Positions 6,542 through 12,847 of a stretch of 13,433 nt of DNA are shown here, in pieces (position 1 is the first letter of the stretch; each line of letters starts with the position of its first letter). The translations under genes and the position numbers were made by a program. The notes under the pieces were generated by a model, which saw only the letters and a list, made by a program, of their open reading frames with translations, made no database searches and was not told where the DNA came from. Source of the stretch: Methanobacteriota archaeon (GTDB lineage: Archaea > Thermoplasmatota > Poseidoniia > Poseidoniales > Poseidoniaceae); the NCBI GenBank assembly GCA_002707335.2, contig PAMN02000015.1, positions 33,862 through 47,294 of the forward strand, in the 5' to 3' direction.

Positions 6542-7708
6542 ATGGCAAGACTTCTTCTGTTCGGAGGAAAGGGGGGTGTGGGTAAGACCACAACTTCCAC
6601 ATCGACAGCGGTTACATTAGCAGATGCTGGGATGAAAGTTCTCTTGGTTAGCAGTGATCCAGCCCATTCAACTTCTGATAGTCTCAATTTTCAGTTATCT
6701 TCTACTCCTGTAGAAGTAGAAGGAGTGCCAGGCCTATGGGGTATAGAGTTAGATCCTGAAGCAAGAATTGGAGAGCACATTCCAAAACTAACAGAAAGCA
6801 TAACTCCGTTTTTAGGAGGAGAATCTTTGGATATGAATGCTTCAGAAATGGTTTTGCCAGGTTTGGATGAAGCCATGGCTTTTGATGAATTATTGAAGCA
6901 TCTTGAAAATCCAGATTGGGATGTTATTGTCTTTGATACCGCACCTACAGGCCACACACTGAGATTTTTAGCACTGCCAGAAATTATCGAGAAATGGGCT
7001 GATAAAATAATCAAAATGCACAGATTAACTGGTGGCATAAGAGCTATGATGTTCGGTGCAAAAGATGGTGAAAAGATGCGAGAGGAACTTGAAAAATTCC
7101 GTAGAAGAGTACTACACGTTCGCAGAATCTTGTGTGACCCAGAAGTTACAAGATTTACTCTAGTGACAATTCCTGAAAAAATGGGAGTAAATGAAACAAT
7201 TAGGGCACATGCTTCACTAGATGAATTTAATTTACCTGTTACAGGTTGTGTGGTTAATAGATTGACTCCAGATATTGATAATGAGTTTATCCAAACTAGA
7301 AGGAAGCATGAAAAAAACAATGTTTCCGACTTACAAAAGGCACTACCGAATGTTCATTTACATCAAGTCGAATTAAAAGAGTCAGACATACACGGATTAG
7401 AATTGTTACGAGCAATGGGTAAAGAATTGCATGGGAATATACAGATTAGGGATGGTCTTGGCCCATTCCAAATAGGACTCGGACTAGAAATAAATCGTGG
7501 CACTTGGTCTGAAGGGGATGATGTTTATCTGCACCTACCTGGCATCGATAGAGGAGATTTATCGCTAAGAAGCGAATCGGGAACTGTATATGTTGGAATA
7601 AACGATAGGGAGCATCCAGTTCCATTTGACAGGCCAGCCAAGGCAAGTAAAGTTGCTGCTAAATTAGATGATGATGTACTAAAATTATCATTTCCTCCTG
7701 AAGAATAA
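6542..7708 (+). CDS. arsA: ArsA/Get3-family ATPase with C-terminal HSP20-like domain
   Basis: This is a dimeric P-loop ATPase of the ArsA/Get3 group, whose members target tail-anchored membrane proteins or energise arsenite export. Visible motifs are the deviant Walker A GKGGVGKT (9-16), switch I SSDPAHSTSD (37-46), switch II FDTAPTGHTLR (131-141) and the base-contact strand CVVNRL (236-241). The middle is rich in Met and helices, as expected of the client-binding region. Residues from about 322 to 386 (WSEGDDVYLHLPGIDRGDL onward) match the small HSP20-like domain appended to many prokaryotic ArsA-like proteins. The CxxC pair that bridges Get3 dimers through zinc is absent. No arsenic genes are nearby and srp54 follows after 41 bases, so a protein-targeting or chaperone role is more likely than arsenite transport. 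That functional choice is inferred. Confidence 0.88.
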   Translation: MARLLLFGGKGGVGKTTTSTSTAVTLADAGMKVLLVSSDPAHSTSDSLNFQLSSTPVEVEGVPGLWGIELDPEARIGEHIPKLTESITPFLGGESLDMNASEMVLPGLDEAMAFDELLKHLENPDWDVIVFDTAPTGHTLRFLALPEIIEKWADKIIKMHRLTGGIRAMMFGAKDGEKMREELEKFRRRVLHVRRILCDPEVTRFTLVTIPEKMGVNETIRAHASLDEFNLPVTGCVVNRLTPDIDNEFIQTRRKHEKNNVSDLQKALPNVHLHQVELKESDIHGLELLRAMGKELHGNIQIRDGLGPFQIGLGLEINRGTWSEGDDVYLHLPGIDRGDLSLRSESGTVYVGINDREHPVPFDRPAKASKVAAKLDDDVLKLSFPPEE

Positions 7709-7749
7709 TTTCCGTTGGGTTCAAACCAAATGGGTTGGTAGAGTAAACC

Positions 7750-9114
7750 ATGGCGCTGGAGTCACTATCCCGTGGAATCTTTTCTGCGATTGGTTTACTC
7801 AAGAACAAGCGCAAATTAGATGAGAACGAGCTAAAAGAAATGCTCAAAACCTTGCGTAGGGCATTACAAGAAGCCGATTTCAACGTTCGACAAACAAAAG
7901 AAATCACAGAGCGTTTGGAAACAAGATTAAGAGAAGAAGAAACAAGGCCTGGTTTGACTCTACAAACTCATGCAATGAATATTCTTTACACTGAACTAGT
8001 TAGGATTCTTGGTCCTTCAAGAGAAGTTCGCCCTCATCAGGCAACAATCTTGATGGTTGGTCTATATGGAAACGGAAAGACAACTACAACTGCAAAATTA
8101 GCGGAATGGTACAGAAAGAAGCATGGCGTAAGTGTTGCAGTAATCGAAGCCGACGTACACCGTCCTGGTGCCTACAATCAACTAACTCAGTTACTCGAGG
8201 ATTCTAGTGTTGAGGTTTATGGAGAACCTGATAATAAAGATGCAGCAGAAATTGTAAGAAACGGGTTAAAACAACATTCAGCAGCTGACCTAGTAATTAT
8301 TGACACGGCAGGTCGGCACAAACTCGATGAAGAATTAGTTCTCGAATTAGAAAATATATCTGATATAGCAAACGCAAATGAAAGGTTCCTAGTTATAGAC
8401 GCACAAGTTGGTCAGTCAGCAGGTCCCGTTGCTGCTAATTTCCATGATTTAGCTGGTGTAACTGGAATTGTTGTTACTAAACTTGATGGTACTGCTAGAG
8501 GAGGTGGAGCTTTGTCGGCAGTGGCAACAACAGGCGCTCCAATTATGTACATTGGAACGGGAGAAAAAGTATCAGATTTAGAAAAGTTCGAATCTGATAG
8601 ATTTATTTCTCGTTTACTAGGAATGGGAGACATTAGAGGCCTCATAGACTTAGCACCAGAGGACTTAGACGAAGAAGAAGCGATGAGAATAACCCAACGC
8701 ATGCTATCTGGTAGATTTACTCTGAATGACATGTATTCTCAAATGGAAATGATGTCTAAGGTTGGAACAATTGACAAGTTGCTATCTTTCTTACCATCAG
8801 GAATGTTTGGTGGAATGGGGGCTATGGGTAAGAATCAGAAAGAAGCCATGCAATCTAACCTCGATCGCTATCAAGTTATCATGGATTCAATGACCACATT
8901 TGAAAAAGATGAACCTGCAAAAATTAAGGCAGATAGAATCAGAAGAATCGCAAGAGGTTCTGGAGTAAAAGAAAAAGATGTTCGCGAATTGATTGGGCAG
9001 TGGAACCGTTCCCGTAAAATGATGAAGGGTATGAGTGGAAACCGAAAGATGAACAAACAGATGAAACGGATGATGAGAGACAGTGAAATGGATCTCGACG
9101 GTCTTGGAATGTAA
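7750..9114 (+). CDS. srp54: Signal recognition particle GTPase SRP54
   Basis: This is the core SRP GTPase. It binds signal sequences and 7S RNA and docks on FtsY to deliver ribosomes to the Sec translocon. The domain order is the N helical bundle (1-95), G domain (about 96-295) and methionine-rich M domain (about 315-454). The G domain has GLYGNGKTTTTAKLA (104-118), DVHRPGAYNQL (135-145), DTAGRH (185-190) and TKLDGTARGGG (243-253). The usual G1 is GxQGSGKTT, so Tyr and Asn replace Gln and Ser here. DVHRPG replaces the common DTYRPA. The M domain carries the RNA-binding RIRRIARGSGV (396-406), a GMFGGMGAMG finger-like loop and a long KMNKQMKRMM tail. The 454-residue length is typical. Its TAA is immediately adjacent to the stop of the convergent proS gene. 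Confidence 0.96.
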   Translation: MALESLSRGIFSAIGLLKNKRKLDENELKEMLKTLRRALQEADFNVRQTKEITERLETRLREEETRPGLTLQTHAMNILYTELVRILGPSREVRPHQATILMVGLYGNGKTTTTAKLAEWYRKKHGVSVAVIEADVHRPGAYNQLTQLLEDSSVEVYGEPDNKDAAEIVRNGLKQHSAADLVIIDTAGRHKLDEELVLELENISDIANANERFLVIDAQVGQSAGPVAANFHDLAGVTGIVVTKLDGTARGGGALSAVATTGAPIMYIGTGEKVSDLEKFESDRFISRLLGMGDIRGLIDLAPEDLDEEEAMRITQRMLSGRFTLNDMYSQMEMMSKVGTIDKLLSFLPSGMFGGMGAMGKNQKEAMQSNLDRYQVIMDSMTTFEKDEPAKIKADRIRRIARGSGVKEKDVRELIGQWNRSRKMMKGMSGNRKMNKQMKRMMRDSEMDLDGLGM

Positions 9115-10608
9115 TCAGTAGGTTTTTGCTAGCAAAACTCTTCTTGTTGTTAGTTTACCTGACATAAAACATGGCCTTTCATCAGCATATGGTTCAGTAG
9201 CGTCTCCTAGGAACGACAATCCGGTTGTTTTCTCAATTTGTTCAGCATGAGAATCAGTGCCATCGAATGCTAATTCGTATATCTTGCCATCTTCTACATT
9301 ATCTAAATCGATGAGAGGAACTACAACATCTTGGGTATGAATTTGTGACCTCTTCCTTAATTCATTTGAAATTTCTTCCAGAACTCTTCGACATTCATTT
9401 ACGATATCGTCCATTGGGAGTGGTTCTTTTCCACCTGTTCTTTTTGCTGCAAACGCAGTATTGTTATCGATATCCCTTGGTCCGATATCTAACCTTAGCG
9501 GAACCCCTTTAATTTCCCAGTCGTAATATTTCTGACCTGGATGGATATCTCTAGAGTCTACTTTAACTCTGATACCAGATTTTCGGAGTACATTGGCAAT
9601 TTCTTCTGATTTTGCTACCGTGTCAACTTCAGAGTTTTTTCTTATCATTGGACATATAACTACTTGAAATGGTGCGATTGCTGGTGGCATAATTAGTCCA
9701 TCGTCATCACCATGCATTCCAACTATCGCCCCCAACAATCTTTCTGACATTCCATAAGTTGTTTGATGAACGTATTGTTGTTTAGCATCGATGTCCTCGT
9801 ATTTTACGTCAAAAGCCTTAGCCCACTGATCTCTGTAGTGATGACACGATGCAACTTGTAGAGTCCTTCCATTTGGCATGATAGCATCAATGGCAATTGT
9901 GTACCAAGCTCCTGGAAATGTATCCCAAACAGGTCGTTTTGCTTTTATCACTGGAAGGCAAAGATCGTGCATCAAATTATCAACAATCTCTAAATCTTGT
10001 TGAATTTGTCTTGAGGCACATTCTTCATCTACATGAGCAGTATGCGCCTCGAAGAAGTGAATTTCTCTTACACGAATAAATGATCTTGTTTGTTTCGTTT
10101 CATATCTAAAAGTGTTTACCATTTGGTAAATTTTCATTGGTAAATCTTTGTGTGACCTTATCCATAATGGGAACATTGTGTACATCGCTGTCTCACTAGT
10201 TGGACGCAGGAACATTGGAATCTCTAATTCATTCTCTCCAGCATGTTTAACCCAGTACACTTCTTTCTTGAATCCGCCTTCCTCTACTTCAATACGCAAA
10301 TCATCAGGATCTACTCCTTCCTCACGCGCTAGTTTTAGTTTAGCAACCAAAGCATTCTCCTTGTCTAGTAAATTTTCTGGTATAAGCAACGGAAAGTTGA
10401 CCTCCTCATGGCCAGTTCTCTCCATCTCATGGTGAGTTAATTGATCAATCAATTTCATAGCTTTCCAGCCATATGGCCTCCAGACATCCATTCCTTTTAT
10501 CGGATATCTCTTGTCAACTAACTCCGCAGCCTCGACAATGAATGGATACCATGAATTAAAATCCTCCCCTTTGGAGGGAATTCCTCTCTTCGCTTTCCCC
10601 TTTCCCAT
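9115..10608 (-). CDS. proS: Prolyl-tRNA synthetase, archaeal/eukaryotic type
   Basis: This class II synthetase charges tRNA-Pro with proline using ATP. It shows the type lacking the bacterial editing insertion: LRPTSETAMY (134-143), motif 2 NTFRYETKQTRSFIRVREI (165-183), motif 3 GMSERLLGAIVGMHGDDDG (286-304), an anticodon-binding domain starting APFQVVICP (312-320), and a C-terminal extension ending in the characteristic free Tyr (LLAKTY). The 497-residue length is normal. In related enzymes the extension carries a four-Cys zinc site. Here only Cys480 is left (RPCFMSGK), and the first pair appears as FDGTDSHAE (448-456), so zinc binding seems lost. The ATG at 10608 lies 15 bases after the stop of the small membrane-protein gene, implying co-transcription. 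The stop TGA abuts the srp54 stop on the other strand. Confidence 0.96.
   Translation of the reverse strand: MGKGKAKRGIPSKGEDFNSWYPFIVEAAELVDKRYPIKGMDVWRPYGWKAMKLIDQLTHHEMERTGHEEVNFPLLIPENLLDKENALVAKLKLAREEGVDPDDLRIEVEEGGFKKEVYWVKHAGENELEIPMFLRPTSETAMYTMFPLWIRSHKDLPMKIYQMVNTFRYETKQTRSFIRVREIHFFEAHTAHVDEECASRQIQQDLEIVDNLMHDLCLPVIKAKRPVWDTFPGAWYTIAIDAIMPNGRTLQVASCHHYRDQWAKAFDVKYEDIDAKQQYVHQTTYGMSERLLGAIVGMHGDDDGLIMPPAIAPFQVVICPMIRKNSEVDTVAKSEEIANVLRKSGIRVKVDSRDIHPGQKYYDWEIKGVPLRLDIGPRDIDNNTAFAAKRTGGKEPLPMDDIVNECRRVLEEISNELRKRSQIHTQDVVVPLIDLDNVEDGKIYELAFDGTDSHAEQIEKTTGLSFLGDATEPYADERPCFMSGKLTTRRVLLAKTY
9124..9137. repeat. 14-base perfect palindrome at the srp54/proS convergent end
   Basis: TTTTGCTAGCAAAA is a perfect palindrome 10 bases past the srp54 stop, followed on the plus strand by a T-rich run (CTCTTCTTGTTGTTAG). 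It overlaps the codons for the last residues of ProS (LLAK). It could form a short hairpin and help end srp54 transcription. A coincidence of Leu-Ala-Lys codons is equally possible. Confidence 0.3.
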
Positions 10609-10623
10609 AATCTCAACTCAAGA

Positions 10624-11172
10624 TTATTTTCTAACGATGCTGATAACAATAAAAAGTAAGCTCATGCCAATGGCTACATAATCTGGAATTCCTATTTCAG
10701 GAAATGGCATAGACCATCCCATTTCATTGGTTATGTCATGGATTCCTAGCCAATTCAGTCTTGTAGCTTCTGAAGTACACAAGTCTCCAGAACATTGCGA
10801 ATTAAGGAAACCAAATGCACCAAATAGATTGCTTACAGAAACAATAAGGCCAAGGAAACCGAAGATTCCTAATTTTGAAATCGACTTCGTTTCTTCTACA
10901 TCTTTTGGAATAGGCTCGAGTGTGGGCAATGAAGGCATTGGTTGTGGTATGGATGGACTAGCAGGAATAACTTCGATCATTGAGTTCGATGTTGGTGCTT
11001 CAACGCTTTCTTCTGCTGATGGTTCCGCCGCAGAACCTTTTGTCGGAGTAATTGGCTCTATGGTCAAGCCAAAAATTCTTTCAGCCAACGATGATAAAAC
11101 AGGGTCTGACGCTATTTCTTCGTGGTCTAATTGACCGTCTAGTAGACGTTTTATTCTATCGTCATTGTCCAA
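10624..11172 (-). CDS. Small two-segment membrane protein of unknown function
   Basis: This 182-residue protein belongs to no family I can name. The N-terminal 35 residues (RLLDGQLDHEEIASDPVLSS) look like a small helical cytosolic module, faintly reminiscent of the start of some anti-sigma-like proteins. A Pro/Ser/Glu-rich linker spans 38-95. Membrane segments lie at 101-123 and 164-181, joined by a 40-residue loop with Cys127 and Cys132 (CSGDLC) that could form a disulfide outside the cell. Few residues follow the last segment (RK). The start is TTG at 11172: no in-frame ATG exists upstream before the TAA at 11212-11214, and a GAGGGG-type ribosome site ends 6 bases before the TTG. It lies 15 bases upstream of proS. 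No functional link to ProRS is evident beyond the operon. Confidence 0.68.
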   Translation of the reverse strand: MDNDDRIKRLLDGQLDHEEIASDPVLSSLAERIFGLTIEPITPTKGSAAEPSAEESVEAPTSNSMIEVIPASPSIPQPMPSLPTLEPIPKDVEETKSISKLGIFGFLGLIVSVSNLFGAFGFLNSQCSGDLCTSEATRLNWLGIHDITNEMGWSMPFPEIGIPDYVAIGMSLLFIVISIVRK

Positions 11173-11226
11173 AGTTAACCCCCCCTCGGTAATAATGGGA
11201 AGGATTCGTTTTTATGAAGAGTTCGC
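11173..11226 (-). promoter_or_regulatory. Spacer with TATA-like box and ribosome site before the small membrane protein/proS pair
   Basis: On the minus strand TTCATAAAAA (about 11218-11209) is followed some 25 bases later by GAGGGGGGG (11187-11179), then 6 bases and a TTG start. The spacing fits an archaeal TATA element, a short leader and a Shine-Dalgarno site, so an internal promoter separating this pair from the transaldolase gene is plausible. The ribosome site is clearer than the TATA call. Confidence 0.35.
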
Positions 11227-11886
11227 TTAAGCATTACCTGCTGCTTCGACCTCTGCCCAATCTTTCATGAATCCATCTAGTCCTTTGTCAGTTAATGGAT
11301 GTGTTATTAGTTGCTTGAATATTTTAGTTGGCATTGTGGCTGTGTGTGCACCTAATTGCATGCATTGAAGAACATGGGTTGGATGTCTAATCGATGCAGC
11401 CAAGACTTTAGTATCAACGTCATAATTTGCCCAAGTTGTCATAATTTCTGCGATTAATGCCATTCCATCTGCTCCCGTATCATCAATACGTCCAATAAAT
11501 GGTGAAACGTAAGTAGCCCCAGCTTTTGCTGCCATAAGTGCTTGTGATGCTGAGAAAATCAATGTTACGTTTGTGTCAATTCCTTCTTCAGTCAGTACTT
11601 TGGTTGCAGCCAATCCTTCCGGGGTACAAGGAATTTTGATAATTACATTTTCTGGTAACTCAGCTTTTAGGGCTCGGGCTTGTGTGAGCATTCCATCTGT
11701 ATCCATAGCCGTAACTTCAGCAGATATTGGTCCATTACAAATCTCTGCTATTTCGGCTACAACGGTTTTGAAATCTCTTCCACTCTTCTTGATCAATGAA
11801 GGATTTGTGGTGACCCCATCAAGTATACCCCATGATGCTATTTCTCTAATTTCGTCTACATCTGCTGTGTCTAGGAAGAATTCCAT
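11227..11886 (-). CDS. tal: Transaldolase (small TalC/MipB-type)
   Basis: This 219-residue TIM-barrel transaldolase of the short family transfers dihydroxyacetone units in the non-oxidative pentose phosphate pathway. Visible features are FFLDTADVDEI (3-13), VTTNPSLIKKSG (25-36), the Schiff-base Lys84 in VIIKIPCTPEGL (81-92), NVTLIFSASQA (106-116) and SPFIGRIDD (128-136). Two positions help separate true transaldolases from fructose-6-phosphate aldolases of the same fold: Glu57 (AEV, not Gln) and Phe130 (SPF, not PY). Both point to transaldolase. I chose the ATG at 11886 because the family starts M-x-FFLDTAD. The upstream in-frame TTG at 11916 would add ten unfamiliar residues. It follows the transketolase C subunit by 26 bases. 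Confidence 0.93.
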   Translation of the reverse strand: MEFFLDTADVDEIREIASWGILDGVTTNPSLIKKSGRDFKTVVAEIAEICNGPISAEVTAMDTDGMLTQARALKAELPENVIIKIPCTPEGLAATKVLTEEGIDTNVTLIFSASQALMAAKAGATYVSPFIGRIDDTGADGMALIAEIMTTWANYDVDTKVLAASIRHPTHVLQCMQLGAHTATMPTKIFKQLITHPLTDKGLDGFMKDWAEVEAAGNA

Positions 11887-11912
11887 ATCTATTTCCAACC
11901 TTAGGGGGTGCT

Positions 11913-12842
11913 TCAACTCTTCCTCGCGATAACCGATTCTGCCGCAGAGACGATATGGTGTGATTTCAGACCCATCATTTCCAGCATTTCCTCTGAGGAA
12001 GCAGACTCACCAAATCTATCTTTGACTCCAATTCTCTCCATTGGGACAGGATGCGTTCCAACTACATGTTCAGCTATAGCCCCGCCTAATCCTCCTATTA
12101 TCGAATGATCTTCTGCTGTTATTATTGCACCACATTTCTTCGCATATTCATCAACTAAATCAGTATCAAGGGGTTTGATAGTATGCATGTCTATTACTGC
12201 CACATCTATTCCCTTTGATTTCAAATCCAATGCAGCATCCATGGCTTCATGAACGAGTACTCCACAAGCAAATATCGCCGCATGATCTCCATCTTTCAAA
12301 ACTACACCTTTTCCGATTTGTATTTCATTTTCTCTTCCGTCGTATAACACAGGAGTTTTATTTCTAGCAGTCCTCATGTATGATGGCTTACCTAAATCAG
12401 GTAATTGTTTGGTTAAAATCTTGGTTGATGTATCATCGCATGGGTGCATGACTACGACATTCGGCAAAGTCCTGTATATCGCTAAATCTTCTATAGATTG
12501 TGCGCTTGAACCGTCAGTTCCAGTGTGTGTACCTCCATGAGAGCCACAGAGGTGCACTGGCAGGTTTGGTCGAGCGACTCCGTTTCGCATTTGTTCAAAT
12601 GCTCTCTCGGTAAAGATAGCGAAGGTACTTGCGAATGGAATGTATCCACTTGCAGCTAATCCTGCACCAACTAGTAGCATATTTTGTTCCCCTATGCCAC
12701 AAGATACGGTTCTATCAGGATGTGCTTTCCTAAAGTGAAGTGATTTTGTAGACTTACCTAAGTCGGCCTCTAAAACCACTACTTTTGGGTTATCTGCCAG
12801 ATCTAGCAAAGCCTCACCATATCCATCTCTGGTTGCAGCCAT
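11913..12842 (-). CDS. tkt: Transketolase C-terminal subunit (split enzyme)
   Basis: This is the pyrimidine-binding and C-terminal half of a two-gene transketolase. It pairs with the product of the upstream gene to form the thiamine-diphosphate active site for transfer of two-carbon ketol units. Visible features are ATRDGYGEALLDL at the start, VVLEADLGKST (22-32), CGIGEQNM with the thiamine-activating Glu52, GYIPFASTFAIF (66-77), SHGGTHTGTDGSSAQSIEDL (101-120) with substrate-binding residues, and a C-terminal domain from about 180 with TAEDHSIIGGLGGAI (242-256). The 309-residue length fits archaeal split enzymes. I prefer the ATG at 12842, which leaves 5 bases after the N-subunit stop. A TTG at 12851 overlapping that stop as TTGA would add MSR and is possible. 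The sequence also resembles the DXS/pyruvate dehydrogenase beta superfamily, but the adjacent N half is clearly transketolase. Confidence 0.93.
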   Translation of the reverse strand: MAATRDGYGEALLDLADNPKVVVLEADLGKSTKSLHFRKAHPDRTVSCGIGEQNMLLVGAGLAASGYIPFASTFAIFTERAFEQMRNGVARPNLPVHLCGSHGGTHTGTDGSSAQSIEDLAIYRTLPNVVVMHPCDDTSTKILTKQLPDLGKPSYMRTARNKTPVLYDGRENEIQIGKGVVLKDGDHAAIFACGVLVHEAMDAALDLKSKGIDVAVIDMHTIKPLDTDLVDEYAKKCGAIITAEDHSIIGGLGGAIAEHVVGTHPVPMERIGVKDRFGESASSEEMLEMMGLKSHHIVSAAESVIARKS

Positions 12843-12847
12843 TCTAC

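Noticed and set aside
6691..7320. A 209-codon open frame on the minus strand inside the ArsA/Get3-like gene
   Set aside because: It is the exact antisense of a well-conserved ATPase, has a Ser/Ile-rich composition typical of a shadow frame, and shows no motif or ribosome site.
6542..7708. Arsenite efflux ATPase function
   Set aside because: No arsB, arsD or arsR is nearby, there is a single ATPase half rather than the fused double ArsA, and the neighbour is srp54.
10727..11134. A 135-codon plus-strand frame opposite the small membrane protein
   Set aside because: Both strands are open here, but only the minus-strand product has sensible membrane segments, an operon position before proS and a ribosome site. 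The plus-strand product is low-complexity Ser/Ile/Gly.
11227..11886. Reading the TalC/MipB-type gene as fructose-6-phosphate aldolase
   Set aside because: Glu57 and Phe130 match transaldolases rather than the Gln and Tyr of fructose-6-phosphate aldolases, and the gene sits next to transketolase.
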